A stretch of DNA of 64,000 bases from Pseudolabrys sp. (GTDB lineage: Bacteria > Pseudomonadota > Alphaproteobacteria > Rhizobiales > Xanthobacteraceae). Shown here piece by piece: positions 16,201 through 25,084 of this stretch (position 1 is the first letter of the stretch; every line of letters starts with the position of its first letter). Made by a program: the position numbers and the translations under genes. Below the pieces are notes generated by a model. That model did not search any database. It saw only the letters and a program-made list of their open reading frames with translations, and was not told the origin of the DNA. Location: the NCBI GenBank assembly GCA_030684935.1, contig JAUXXH010000058.1:62001-126000 (forward strand). The letters are read 5' to 3'.

Positions 16201-16482
16201 ATGGCGGCATTGTTCGACAGCGGGGCCATCGCCGATCTGATCATCGCGGTGATGGTCGTCGAGGGTCTGGTGCTGATCGCGCTGCGGTCCCGCTTCCGCA
16301 ACGTCAATGTCGCGGACATTGTGGGTATGCTGGCCGCCGGCCTGTTTCTCGTGCTGGCCTTGCGAGCGACGCTGACCGGCGCCGGCTGGCCGTGGGTGGC
16401 AGTGTTTCTCACGGCCGCGTTCGCGGCGCATCTTTTCGACCTGCGCCGCCGCCTTGCGCGGCGGCCCGCGCCGGCCCGATAG
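16201..16482 (+). CDS. Small membrane protein of unknown function downstream of bchP
   Basis: The 93-residue protein has three predicted membrane segments (about residues 9-28, 40-58 and 62-80) and an arginine-rich C-terminus (RRRLARRPAPAR). It starts 12 bases after bchP in the same direction, with GAGGAAG just ahead of the ATG, so it is probably the last gene of the ppsR1-bchG-bchP operon. I do not recognise a named family. No catalytic motif is visible. Placement suggests an accessory role in pigment synthesis or membrane assembly, which is inference only. Confidence 0.7.
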   Translation: MAALFDSGAIADLIIAVMVVEGLVLIALRSRFRNVNVADIVGMLAAGLFLVLALRATLTGAGWPWVAVFLTAAFAAHLFDLRRRLARRPAPAR

Positions 16483-16490
16483 ATCGCCGG

Positions 16491-17699
16491 CTATTCAGCC
16501 GCCTGCCTGGTGGCCGCGCCATGCGCGGAAACGAGGTAGTCCATCGCCGCCTGGGCGCCGCCGGTCTTGATCGGCACTTTGGCCAGTTGCAGCGCCATCT
16601 CGGTGGCCGCGAGTGCGCCCATCATGGAGGCGTCGTTGACATCGCCGAGGTGACCGATGCGGAACATCTTGCCCTGGAAACGGCCGAAGCTGGCGCCGTA
16701 GGAGATATTGAACGTTTCCAGCGCCAGCGCCCGGAACGCGTCGGCGTCGTGCCCCTCGGGCATCAACACTGCGGTGATCGTCGGCGAATAGTATTTCGCG
16801 TCGCGGCAGATGATCTCCAGGCCCCAGGTCTTGATGGCGCGCCGCGTGGCTTCGGCCAGCCGGTCGTGGCGGGCGAACACGTTGTCGAGGCCTTCCTCGT
16901 GCAGCATCTCAATGCTCACGGCCAGGCCGTGCAGCATCTGCGTCGCTGGCGTGTAGGGGAAAAAGCCGACTTTGTTCATCGTCAGCATGTCGTCCCAGGC
17001 AAAGAACGACTTCGGCATCGCTGCCGTTTTGGTGGCGGCGAGCGCCTTGTCGCTGATTGCGTTGAACGACATACCCGGCGGCATCATCAGGCCCTTCTGC
17101 GCGCCGCCGATCGACACGTCGACACCCCATTCGTCATGGCGGTAGTCGGTCGAAGCGAGCGACGAGATGGTATCGACCATCAGCAGCGCCGGATGGCCGG
17201 CGGCGTCGATCGCCTTGCGGATATCCGCAATCGGCGACTGGGTGCCGGTCGACGTTTCGTTGTGCAGAACGCAGACCGCCTTGATTTCCCTGGTCTTGTC
17301 TTCACGCAGGCGCGCCTCGATCAGCGCCGGATCGGTGCCGACCCGCCAGTCGGTCTCGATGACCTCGGGCTTGAGCCCGAGCCGGTCGGCCATCTTCTTC
17401 CAGAGCAGGCCGAACTGGCCGGTCTCGACCATCAATACCTTGTCTCCGGGCGACAAGGTGTTGACCAAAGCCGCTTCCCAGGCGCCCGTGCCGGTGGCGG
17501 TGAAGATGATCACCGGGTTGGCGGTCTTGAAGATGGTCTTGATGCCATCGAGACATCGCTTGTTGAGCTTGGCGAATTCAGGCCCCCGATGATCGATCAT
17601 CGGCGTATCGATCGCACGCAGAATCCGGTCCGGCACCGGCGTCGGTCCGGGAATATGGAGCAGATGCCGCCCAGGGGCGCGCGACGCATTGTGGGCCAT
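16491..17699 (-). CDS. sgaA: Serine-glyoxylate aminotransferase (class V, PLP)
   Basis: The 402-residue class V aminotransferase carries the PLP lysine in SIGGAQKGLMMPPG (near residue 200) and an ATGTGAWEAALVNTL cofactor loop near residue 68. The family transfers the amino group of serine to glyoxylate, giving hydroxypyruvate and glycine, as used in photorespiration or the serine cycle. The ATG at 17699 begins MAHNASRAPGRHLLHIPGPTPVP, typical for the family. It lies between cycA and convergent bchP. Near form IC RuBisCO genes a glyoxylate-scavenging role is plausible. Alanine-glyoxylate aminotransferase activity cannot be excluded. Confidence 0.85.
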   Translation of the reverse strand: MAHNASRAPGRHLLHIPGPTPVPDRILRAIDTPMIDHRGPEFAKLNKRCLDGIKTIFKTANPVIIFTATGTGAWEAALVNTLSPGDKVLMVETGQFGLLWKKMADRLGLKPEVIETDWRVGTDPALIEARLREDKTREIKAVCVLHNETSTGTQSPIADIRKAIDAAGHPALLMVDTISSLASTDYRHDEWGVDVSIGGAQKGLMMPPGMSFNAISDKALAATKTAAMPKSFFAWDDMLTMNKVGFFPYTPATQMLHGLAVSIEMLHEEGLDNVFARHDRLAEATRRAIKTWGLEIICRDAKYYSPTITAVLMPEGHDADAFRALALETFNISYGASFGRFQGKMFRIGHLGDVNDASMMGALAATEMALQLAKVPIKTGGAQAAMDYLVSAHGAATRQAAE

Positions 17700-17768
17700 T
17701 GACGTTTCGCTCCCTGGGCGCGGCGTTTGTGCCGGCGTTATTGTCGATGCGAGCCGCCCCGCACCTGG

Positions 17769-18215
17769 CTATTTGGCCTCACCGCCCGCCTTCTTGATGT
17801 AGGCGATGACGTCCTTACGTTCCTGTTCGCTGGCCAGCTTGAACGACATCTTGGTCGATCCTGTCGCCAGATCAGCCTTGCCTTTGTCGGCCAGAAACTT
17901 CTTCAGGAAGCCGTTGGGATCCGGCAGGTAGTCGAACATATTCTGTTCGGTCCAGACCAACCCGGCCGAGCCGGCCGCCTTGTTGATGTTGGAATAGGCA
18001 TAGCCTTCCACGGTGCCGGCGGTGCGGCCGATGATTCCATTCTGGGTCGGCCCCACGGCATTCTTGGCGCCGGGTCCGATCCGGTGGCAGGTCATGCACT
18101 TCTTGAAAACCTGCTCGCCCGCCGCCGGATCGCCACCGAGGTCTTGCGCAAACAGGGGGCCCGCAGGAAGCATGGCGGCAAGGGCAATAGCGAAGACGAT
18201 TTTGGGTGCAGTCAT
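17769..18215 (-). CDS. cycA: Cytochrome c2 precursor
   Basis: This 148-residue class I c-type cytochrome has a cleavable signal (MTAPKIVFAIALAAMLPAGPLFA, about 23 residues). The heme-binding CMTCH is near residue 41 and the axial methionine in STKMSFKL lies about 75 residues later. Cytochrome c2 is the periplasmic electron carrier from the bc1 complex to the photo-oxidised reaction centre. No pufC tetraheme subunit is seen after pufM, so direct donation by c2 is expected. The frame is open for 13 more residues upstream, but ATG 18215 starts exactly at the signal peptide and has AAGGAAAAAG ahead of it. Confidence 0.92.
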   Translation of the reverse strand: MTAPKIVFAIALAAMLPAGPLFAQDLGGDPAAGEQVFKKCMTCHRIGPGAKNAVGPTQNGIIGRTAGTVEGYAYSNINKAAGSAGLVWTEQNMFDYLPDPNGFLKKFLADKGKADLATGSTKMSFKLASEQERKDVIAYIKKAGGEAK

Positions 18216-18598
18216 TGGCTTTTTCCTTGGTCGTTTCTGTTCAGTCATGGACAACGAAGATCGCCCCGCCGTAAAGATAACATGACAAAGTTTTGATCAA
18301 TTGTCATTGTCAAAATGACCCTCAAGCACCTCAGATCATTCGACTATTACCGCCGAAACCCGCAAGTTATTGATATCACTTGAAATATGCGAAGTTGGCG
18401 CCATATCCATTACAGTCGCGCTGTTCGACGCGGCCGAAACCGGTGTCTAAAGTTCGCTCATACTTTTGTAAGGCTTGACTGACACTCGGAAAACGCCTCA
18501 ATCGGAGGTGATTTCGGGGCTGGTGTCAGCTAGAATGGACACCGCGCTGTAGCCGCCCACCGCTGCCGGGCCATACGCATGGAAGCAACGGAGCCGTC
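18216..18598. other. 383-bp intergenic region between cycA and ppsR2
   Basis: This is one of the longest non-coding stretches and is much richer in A/T than its surroundings. It must hold the divergent promoters of cycA (minus) and ppsR2 (plus). It contains nested TTGTCA/TGACA-type repeats at about 18281-18318 near cycA, which I cannot assign to a known regulator, and one exact PpsR palindrome at 18524-18541. No ORF with a ribosome binding site is convincing. Confidence 0.7.
18524..18541. promoter_or_regulatory. PpsR-type palindrome upstream of ppsR2
   Basis: The sequence is TGTCAGCTAGAATGGACA, an exact TGT-N12-ACA, 58-75 bases before the ppsR2 start. It suggests autoregulation of ppsR2 or control by PpsR1. 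No second half-site at 8-bp spacing is visible, unlike the bchC, crtE and dxs sites. Confidence 0.6.
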
Positions 18599-19960
18599 TT
18601 GACCATCCACGTAACCCAGCCCGACGTAACGCTGTTCCTGAACCTCGACGGCGTAATCCGGGAAGCCACCCTCTCATCCGCGCTGTCGGAGGAAGGCGTG
18701 CAAAGCTGGCTCGGCCAGCCGTGGCCCGAGACCGTCGGCGACCTCGGCGGCGAAAAAATCCGCCGCATGGTGGAAGACGCGCGCGCGACCGGCATGTCGG
18801 CTTTCCGGCAGGTGACGCAGCGCTTTCCCTCAGGCCTCGAACTGCCGATGGAATACACCACCGTTCTGCTCGGCGGCCATGCCGGCCTGCTGGCGATCGG
18901 CAAGAGCCTGCAGGCCGTCGCGGAACTGCAATCGCGCCTGATCACGGCGCAGCAGTCGATGGAGCGCGACTACTGGAAACTCCGCGACGTCGAGACGAAG
19001 TACCGGCTGCTGTTCGACGCGTCGCAGGAGCCTGCGATTCTGCTCAACGCGTCGTCGTTGCGCATCACCGAAGCCAATCCTGCCGCCGTCCAGGCGATGG
19101 GTCTGGGGACGCAGAAATCCGTCGCCGGCCGGCCATTCGTCACGGAAATTGCCGCCGCCGACCGCGAGCCCTTCCAGGCCATGCTGTTGCGCGTGCGTGA
19201 GCAGGGCAAGGCGCCCGGCATCGTTATTCATCTCGGCAAGGAACAGAAGCCGTGGCTGGTGCGCTGCTCGCTGATGTCGTCCGAGCCGAATCTGGTGATG
19301 ATGCTGCAATTGACGCCGGGCTGGACCGGCCACATGCCGGCCGTGCAGCAGGAAGCCATATCGATCGACGACCTGATCGAGCGGCTGCCGGATGCCTTCA
19401 TCGTCCTCGATAAAAGCGGCATCATCCGGCGCGCCAACCGCGCCTTCCTCGATCTGGTCGAGGCCGGCACCAAGGGCTCGGTGGTCGGCGAGAACCTGAC
19501 TCGCTGGCTGTGGCGCCCCGGCGCCGACCTCAATGTCCTTCTCGCCAACGTCGAACGCCACGGTTCGGTGCGGATGTTCACGACCACGATCCAGGGCGAG
19601 CGCGGCACCACGACCGAAGTGGAAATCTCGGCCGCCGGCAACAGCGAGACCGATCTGCAGTATCTCGGAGTCGTTATTCGCGATATCGGCCGGCGCATCG
19701 GCCGCACCACCGAGGACGGCAATCTGCGCGCGGAACTGGGCGCTGTCGCCGAGCGAATCGGCAAGACGCCGCTGCGCAAGCTGGTCAAGGAAACGGTTGG
19801 ACTGGTCGAACGCCACTATGTGCAGTCGGCGCTCGGGCTGGCCAACGACAACCGGACGGTCGCAGCCGAGTTGCTTGGCCTCAGCCGTCAGAGCCTGTAC
19901 GCTAAGCTCAACCGGTACGGACTCAGCGGTCCGGCGGACGAAACAGAACAAAGCGAGTGA
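18599..19960 (+). CDS. ppsR2: PpsR2, second PpsR/CrtJ-type regulator, lacking the HTH cysteine
   Basis: The 453-residue paralogue of PpsR1 has the same plan: N-terminal PAS-like region, coiled Q-linker (QQSMERDYWKLRDVETKYR), two PAS domains, and a C-terminal Fis-type HTH (AAELLGLSRQSLYAKLNRYG). The residue matching the redox cysteine of PpsR1 is in VERHYVQSAL, with no cysteine; the only cysteine is residue 223 in WLVRCSLM between the PAS domains. Redox sensing by the classical route is therefore unlikely. Start TTG 18599 has GGAG five bases upstream. It lies 21 bases before the phytochrome gene, and in Bradyrhizobium and Rhodopseudomonas the linked bacteriophytochrome antagonises PpsR2. Confidence 0.92.
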   Translation: MTIHVTQPDVTLFLNLDGVIREATLSSALSEEGVQSWLGQPWPETVGDLGGEKIRRMVEDARATGMSAFRQVTQRFPSGLELPMEYTTVLLGGHAGLLAIGKSLQAVAELQSRLITAQQSMERDYWKLRDVETKYRLLFDASQEPAILLNASSLRITEANPAAVQAMGLGTQKSVAGRPFVTEIAAADREPFQAMLLRVREQGKAPGIVIHLGKEQKPWLVRCSLMSSEPNLVMMLQLTPGWTGHMPAVQQEAISIDDLIERLPDAFIVLDKSGIIRRANRAFLDLVEAGTKGSVVGENLTRWLWRPGADLNVLLANVERHGSVRMFTTTIQGERGTTTEVEISAAGNSETDLQYLGVVIRDIGRRIGRTTEDGNLRAELGAVAERIGKTPLRKLVKETVGLVERHYVQSALGLANDNRTVAAELLGLSRQSLYAKLNRYGLSGPADETEQSE

Positions 19961-19981
19961 CGTAACGGGGGGAGTTTCGAG

Positions 19982-22144
19982 GTGTCCACCACACGCCCCT
20001 CCCCCACGCCAGCCTTCGGCCAAGCCGACCTTTCCAATTGCGAGCGTGAACAGATCCATCTTGCGGCCTCGATCCAGCCGCACGGCGCGCTGCTGGTGGT
20101 GCGAACCGCCGACGGCATTGTTATCCAGAGCAGCGCCAATGCATCGGAATTTCTCGACCTCGACCGCCCTGCCGTCGGGTGCAACATCCACGAATTCGGC
20201 GGCCTGGCCGAGCATGTCGCCCCGTATCTGACGGAACCGCCGGACGGCCACGCGGTCATGACGCGGTGCAAGGTCGGCCGCACCGCCGGCGAGTTCGACG
20301 TGCTGGTGCATTCGCTCAACGGCGGACTGGTGGTCGAGCTGGAGCGAGCGAGTCCGCCGGTCGATCTGTCGCAACCCGTCGAGACAGCGCTCAAAGGCAT
20401 TGTCTCGTCGACCTCGCTGCGCGGCCTGTGCGAACAGACGGCGTCGATCTTCAAGTCGCTGACCGGCTACGACCGTGTCATGGTCTATCGCTTCGATGAA
20501 GACGGCCACGGCGAGGTGTTCTCGGAGCGGAAAGAAGCACACCTCGAGGCCTTTCTCGGCAACCGCTATCCGGCTTCCGACATTCCGCAGATTGCGCGCC
20601 GGCTTTACGAGCAAACGCGCGTGCGCGTGCTGGTGGACGTCGCCTACAAGCCGGTTCCGCTGGTGCCGCGGCTGTGCCCGCTGTCCGGCCAGGACCTCGA
20701 CATGTCCCTGTGCTTTTTGCGCAGCATGTCGCCCATTCACATTCAGTATCTCAAGAACATGGGTGTCGGCGCGACGCTTGTGGCCTCGCTCGTTGTCGGC
20801 GGCAAATTGTGGGGTCTGGTGGCATGTCACCACTATTCACCCTGGAATATTCCGTTCGAATCGCGCGCCGCCTGCGAACTGCTGGTGGAAGCGATCTCGA
20901 CGCGCATTGCCGCCCTTGAAAGCGTGGCTTTGGCGCAGGCGGAGATTTCGGTCCGGCGCCTCGAGCAGCGCATGATCGAGGCGATCTCGCAGGACGGCGA
21001 CTGGCGCATCGCGCTGTTCGACAACTCGCAAGCGCTGTTGCAGCCGGTCGGCGCGCACGGCGGCGCGCTGCTGTTCGAAGGACAGATCCAGACGGCCGGC
21101 GATGTGCCGGGCACCCAGCAATTGCGCGACATCGCGCGCTGGCTGGACGAGCAGCCGCGTCAGCCGGTCATCGCCACCGCTGCGCTCGGACACGACGAGC
21201 CGCGCTTCGCCCCGCTGGTCGCGGTGGCGAGCGGCCTGTTGGCGGCACCGGTGTCAAGCACGCGGGGCGAATATCTTATCTGGTTCCGGCCCGAGCTTGT
21301 TCGCATGCTGACCTGGGGCGGCGATCCGTCCGAGCCCGTCATCATCGGCAACGATCCATCCGACCTGTCGCCGCGCCGTTCCTTCGCCAAATGGCACCAG
21401 CTGGTGGAAGGCAAAGCGGATCCCTGGACGCCGGCCGACATCACCGTCGCAAAACTGATCGGAGAGACCGTATCGGACGTGGTGCTGCAGTTCCGGTCGG
21501 TGCGCATGCTGATCGCCAAGGACCAGTTCGAGAACGTCACGCAGCAGGTGCAAACCTCCGATATCCCGGTTGTCGTCGCCGATCCGCGCGGACGTATTCT
21601 GCTGCAAAGCCAGCAATTCGAAAGTCTGCTGCCGGCCGGCCACCGCCGCCTCGAAACGATCCAGCACCTTGCCGATCTTTTTGTCGATTCGGCCGAAGCC
21701 AAGCGACGGTTGCGCGAGCTGGTCGATTTTCGCCGGACCTGGCGCGGCGAACTGACGATGCGCATGCCGACCGGCGAGCCCGTCTCGGTGCTGGTGCGCG
21801 GCGATCCGGTGTTCTCGTCGCCCGATCGCGTACTCGGCATTGTTCTGCTGTTCACCGACGTCACCGACCGCAAGACGGTGGAAGCCGCGGGCCGGGAATT
21901 CCAGAACAGCGTGATCGAACGCCACCGCGTGCCCGGCATCAACCTGGGCACCAAGGCAGATCTGATCCATCAGCGGCTGTATTCGTCGGTGGTCGAAAAC
22001 GCCCAATTGGCGGCACTGGAAATCACCGACGGCACCGACAAGGCCCGGATGCTGCGCATGCTCGACAGCGTGCGCTCATCGATGAGCCGAACGGCGGAGA
22101 TCCTCGATCGGCTGATCCGGCGGACCATGCGCGGCAGAGACTAG
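19982..22144 (+). CDS. bphP: Bacteriophytochrome (PAS-GAF-PHY-PAS), red/far-red photoreceptor
   Basis: The 720-residue photoreceptor has the biliverdin-attaching cysteine at residue 20 (DLSNCEREQIH), a PAS domain, a GAF domain with YPASDIPQIARRLY near residue 200, a PHY domain to about residue 500 (SFAKWHQLVEG tongue region), and an extra PAS domain at about 515-625. The C-terminus has a short helical tail and no histidine-kinase H or ATP boxes, as in Bradyrhizobium BrBphP. Start GTG 19982 has GGGGGGAG about seven bases upstream. It follows ppsR2 by 21 bases and faces a heme oxygenase gene that supplies biliverdin. Output is most likely protein-protein interaction with PpsR2. Confidence 0.93.
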   Translation: MSTTRPSPTPAFGQADLSNCEREQIHLAASIQPHGALLVVRTADGIVIQSSANASEFLDLDRPAVGCNIHEFGGLAEHVAPYLTEPPDGHAVMTRCKVGRTAGEFDVLVHSLNGGLVVELERASPPVDLSQPVETALKGIVSSTSLRGLCEQTASIFKSLTGYDRVMVYRFDEDGHGEVFSERKEAHLEAFLGNRYPASDIPQIARRLYEQTRVRVLVDVAYKPVPLVPRLCPLSGQDLDMSLCFLRSMSPIHIQYLKNMGVGATLVASLVVGGKLWGLVACHHYSPWNIPFESRAACELLVEAISTRIAALESVALAQAEISVRRLEQRMIEAISQDGDWRIALFDNSQALLQPVGAHGGALLFEGQIQTAGDVPGTQQLRDIARWLDEQPRQPVIATAALGHDEPRFAPLVAVASGLLAAPVSSTRGEYLIWFRPELVRMLTWGGDPSEPVIIGNDPSDLSPRRSFAKWHQLVEGKADPWTPADITVAKLIGETVSDVVLQFRSVRMLIAKDQFENVTQQVQTSDIPVVVADPRGRILLQSQQFESLLPAGHRRLETIQHLADLFVDSAEAKRRLRELVDFRRTWRGELTMRMPTGEPVSVLVRGDPVFSSPDRVLGIVLLFTDVTDRKTVEAAGREFQNSVIERHRVPGINLGTKADLIHQRLYSSVVENAQLAALEITDGTDKARMLRMLDSVRSSMSRTAEILDRLIRRTMRGRD

Positions 22145-22169
22145 ACACGCACGCGGGCCGCAATCAGGC

Positions 22170-22838
22170 TCAGGCGTTGCGTTTCAGGAAGTCCTGCACG
22201 GCCGTCGAGACGGCGATGTTGTGCTCGAAGGCGCGCATCGCCTCGTCGATCACGATTTCCGGCTCGCAGGCGGCAGCCGCATCAACATCGATGGCGCGGC
22301 GCATCGCGTTCTTGAACGCGGACGGGTCGTCAATTCCCGGGAATTCGTAGAAGGACAAGGCCTCCGGCTGAAGGCCCAGCGTTTTGCCCAGCAGCCCTTT
22401 CAGGATCTGGCCGCCGCTGAGATCGCCGAAGTAACGGACATAGGCATGCGCCACGAGCCTGGCGCCACCACCCTCCGCGGACTGCGCAATGCACGCCGCA
22501 TAGTCGTCTGCGGCCGGCAGGCGAACCAGGTCGCGCTCCCAGTTCAATCCGGCGATGACCGAAAGATCGGCCGCAATTTTATCGGCGCGATAAAGCTCCG
22601 GCCTTGCAAAGACCTGAAACATCGGCAGGTGCCGATGCCTTTCAAGCGCGCGCTCCATGGCGCGATAGGCCGGAATGACATTGCGCAACAGCAGCGCATA
22701 GCCGTTGCGGTCGGCTTTCTTGCGCAGAATGTCGTTGATGATGCCGGACCGTTCAGCGGCCGTGTGCAAGGCCCAGGTTCGCTGCCGCAGTGCCTCGGTC
22801 AATGTGCCCGCCTGCAAGGCGGGGGCGACATGGCCCAT
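22170..22838 (-). CDS. hmuO: Heme oxygenase supplying biliverdin to the bacteriophytochrome
   Basis: The 222-residue heme oxygenase has the proximal histidine region RTWALHTAAERSG (His25) and the distal-helix signature VAHAYVRYFGDLSGGQIL near residue 128. It cleaves heme to biliverdin IX, iron and CO. It is transcribed toward bphP and ends 25 bases from it. Downstream of the pufM terminator, it probably has its own promoter in 22839-22923. The gene could be called bphO or hmuO; a role in biliverdin supply rather than iron acquisition is inferred from context. Confidence 0.9.
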   Translation of the reverse strand: MGHVAPALQAGTLTEALRQRTWALHTAAERSGIINDILRKKADRNGYALLLRNVIPAYRAMERALERHRHLPMFQVFARPELYRADKIAADLSVIAGLNWERDLVRLPAADDYAACIAQSAEGGGARLVAHAYVRYFGDLSGGQILKGLLGKTLGLQPEALSFYEFPGIDDPSAFKNAMRRAIDVDAAAACEPEIVIDEAMRAFEHNIAVSTAVQDFLKRNA

Positions 22839-22923
22839 TCGTTCACTCCCCAGCGGCTTAAGCTTTTTTCTTATGGTAGCTCATCTTGTGCGCGATGCGA
22901 ACGGCCCCACCGGCGTTGGATCG

Positions 22924-22965
22924 AAAAAATGGCCCGGATTCGCGGGGAGCGAGGGAATCCGGGCC
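22924..22965 (-). terminator. Rho-independent terminator after pufM
   Basis: On the minus strand an 11-bp perfect stem (GGCCCGGATTC with GAATCCGGGCC; bases 22965-22955 and 22941-22931) encloses a 13-base loop and is followed by A then six T residues. It starts 15 bases after the pufM stop and should end the bchCXYZ-pufQBALM transcript. It also argues that no pufC is cotranscribed. Confidence 0.9.
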
Positions 22966-22979
22966 TTCAGTTTTTCGTC

Positions 22980-23903
22980 CTAGCGGGCCGCAAGACCGTG
23001 TTTCACGCCCCATTCGAACCAGTTGTCGACCGCTGTTCCCGACAGCAGGATACCGAGGGCGCCGGTGAAGGTGCAGAGAGTCGCGCACCACCAGGCCCAG
23101 CGGTGGATCGATTCGACCGTGGCGTTGAAGCCCATGGTCCAGCGCCAGAACAACGCCGCCCGTTCCGCCGCCGTGCCGCGATCCGTGATCTGCTCAAGTT
23201 CCCGTTCGCCGCCGTAACGGCTGACCGCAAGGATGGTCGCGCCATGCATCGCGAACAGCAAGGCCGACCCGTACAGGAAGGCGATCGAGAGCATGTGGAA
23301 GGGGTTGTAGAACAGATTGCCGTGGTCAATGGAGAACTGGTTGGTCCAGTCCAGATGCGGGAAGATGCCGAACGGCACGCCGTGACTGAAATTCCCCATC
23401 AGCAGGGGTCTTATGAAGCCGAGCGACAGATAGAGGAAGATCGCCGAAGCGAAGGCCCAGGCCACATGCGTTCCCATGCCGAGCGCGCGGGCGCGGGTAT
23501 AGACCCGCACCCACCATAGCATGATCGACAGCGTCAGAAAGAAGCCGGCCATTAACCACCAGCCGCCTTCGGCGAGCGGCGCAATGGTCAGGCCGTATTC
23601 CGGTCTCGGCGGCTCCAGCGCCAGCCAGGGGAGCCGGCGCATGAACTCGATCGGCGACCAGTTCACCTGCGCCAGCATGTTGAGACCGATGATCTCGATC
23701 GCAACAATGCCGGCGGCCAGCGACATGACGCCCGTCCAGCCGAGATAGATCGGTCCGACCTGCGGATCGCCGAACCGTCCGAGCAAGTGCGAGTAGCTCG
23801 GCTTCCAGGATCGCTCCCAGGAACCGCGCGGCAGAGCCACGCCCTGATAGGCCGGGGCGCGCAGCTGAACCGACGTGAAGATGTTCTGATATTCAGTGGT
23901 CAT
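22980..23903 (-). CDS. pufM: Photosynthetic reaction centre subunit M
   Basis: The 307-residue integral membrane protein has five transmembrane helices. Family stretches include [54 protein letters not shown] (bacteriochlorophyll and iron ligand histidines) and [26 protein letters not shown] (quinone and iron site). M pairs with L to bind the special pair, bacteriopheophytins and quinones. It starts nine bases after pufL and is the last gene before a terminator; no tetraheme cytochrome gene pufC follows. Confidence 0.98.
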   Translation of the reverse strand: MTTEYQNIFTSVQLRAPAYQGVALPRGSWERSWKPSYSHLLGRFGDPQVGPIYLGWTGVMSLAAGIVAIEIIGLNMLAQVNWSPIEFMRRLPWLALEPPRPEYGLTIAPLAEGGWWLMAGFFLTLSIMLWWVRVYTRARALGMGTHVAWAFASAIFLYLSLGFIRPLLMGNFSHGVPFGIFPHLDWTNQFSIDHGNLFYNPFHMLSIAFLYGSALLFAMHGATILAVSRYGGERELEQITDRGTAAERAALFWRWTMGFNATVESIHRWAWWCATLCTFTGALGILLSGTAVDNWFEWGVKHGLAAR

Positions 23904-23912
23904 GACGCTCCC

Positions 23913-24749
23913 CTACGACCAGATCGGAAGATTGAGCCACCAGCTCCACCAGTCGACCCACTGCTCGCCTTCCGGCCACAGATAGGACGGCCCGCTGATG
24001 ATCATGCACAGCGCGCTGAAGGCCACCGCCGCCAGCGCCAGAAACAGGCCGAGGCGGTGAATGCCGAGCGTTCCGACCGACCAGCCGATGGTGTCGCGGA
24101 AGAAGGTGTTCTCGTGTTCGGACGTCTTGACGGTCTGGCCCTTCTTGGGGTTGACCGCCGACAGGATAAGCGAACCGTGCAATGCCAGCGCCAGGCACGT
24201 CGTGAAGAAGAACGTGATCGCGATCATGTGCGCCGGGTTGTAGTGGAAGTTGCCGTACTGGTAGCCGGTGTTCGACACCCAATCGAGATGGCTCATGAAG
24301 CCGTAGGGAAAACCGTACGACCATGAGCCCATCATCGCCGGCCGCAGCACCACCAGCGTGACGTAGGCGAAGATGGCGAAGCCGAAGGCGAACGGCACGT
24401 GCAGGCCGATGCCGAGCTTGCGGCAGATCTCGACTTCCCGCAGCGCCCAGGAACCGAAGGCGCCGATCGAGCAGAACGTCACCCACTGCCAGATGCCGCC
24501 GTCCTGCAGCGGCGCCAGCGCCATGCCGTACTCGGCCGGCGGCGGATTGATGCTGATGAGAAACGGATTCCAGGTCGGGCCGATGGCCGCACCCCAGAGA
24601 ATGAGAGACACGCCCACCAACGTGAAGAAGATGGTCGTGACGCCGAAGAACCCGACGTAGAAAGGTCCGACCCAGAAGTCGAACAAATCCCCGCCGATGA
24701 GCGTTCCCCCGCGGACGCGATATTTCGGTTCAAAGCTGAGCATCGCCAT
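23913..24749 (-). CDS. pufL: Photosynthetic reaction centre subunit L
   Basis: The 278-residue L subunit begins [20 protein letters not shown] and has five membrane helices. Conserved regions include [47 protein letters not shown] (chlorophyll and iron ligand histidines) and [21 protein letters not shown] around the secondary quinone. Separation from pufA by 111 bases with an internal hairpin is the usual arrangement that lets antenna message outlast reaction-centre message. Confidence 0.98.
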   Translation of the reverse strand: MAMLSFEPKYRVRGGTLIGGDLFDFWVGPFYVGFFGVTTIFFTLVGVSLILWGAAIGPTWNPFLISINPPPAEYGMALAPLQDGGIWQWVTFCSIGAFGSWALREVEICRKLGIGLHVPFAFGFAIFAYVTLVVLRPAMMGSWSYGFPYGFMSHLDWVSNTGYQYGNFHYNPAHMIAITFFFTTCLALALHGSLILSAVNPKKGQTVKTSEHENTFFRDTIGWSVGTLGIHRLGLFLALAAVAFSALCMIISGPSYLWPEGEQWVDWWSWWLNLPIWS

Positions 24750-24810
24750 CGCTGGACCCCTGTTCGCTCGCGACGCGGAATCGGTTTCCGCTCCCGCCTT
24801 TTGTTTGGCA

Positions 24811-24839
24811 GACGGGGCCGGGGTGTTCCCGGCCTCGTC
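24811..24839 (-). promoter_or_regulatory. Intercistronic hairpin between pufA and pufL
   Basis: Bases 24811-24822 and 24828-24839 form a GC-rich 12-bp stem with one mismatch and a five-base loop (core GGCCGGG/CCCGGCC). In other purple bacteria, hairpins at this place stabilise the pufBA part of the mRNA and set the LH1 to reaction-centre ratio. It lacks a U-run on the mRNA side, so it is not a simple terminator. Confidence 0.7.
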
Positions 24840-24860
24840 CGCCGTTCTTGGTGTCGGCTG

Positions 24861-25073
24861 TTAGCCGATCTTGAAGCCGGGTGACGGCAAAGGCGCCACC
24901 GGCGTGATGATCATCTCCGACGCCCTGACGGGAGTGGCGCGAGGCCCATCCAGCCAGTTGAAGCGGTTCGTGCTGAGCAGGATGAAGTGAATCACCAGCG
25001 CCAGTCCGAACAGGAAGACGAACAATGCGACCAGCGTTCTGCGCGGATCGAAGAGAAGCCAAAGTCTCCACAT
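24861..25073 (-). CDS. pufA: Light-harvesting 1 alpha polypeptide
   Basis: The 70-residue antenna polypeptide begins [20 protein letters not shown] and has one membrane helix. The bacteriochlorophyll-ligating histidine is in [12 protein letters not shown] (His29), and FNWLDG follows. The C-terminal tail is longer than in minimal LH1 alpha chains, as often seen before processing. It starts 11 bases after the pufB stop. Confidence 0.97.
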   Translation of the reverse strand: MWRLWLLFDPRRTLVALFVFLFGLALVIHFILLSTNRFNWLDGPRATPVRASEMIITPVAPLPSPGFKIG

Positions 25074-25084
25074 TGCTGTGCCTC

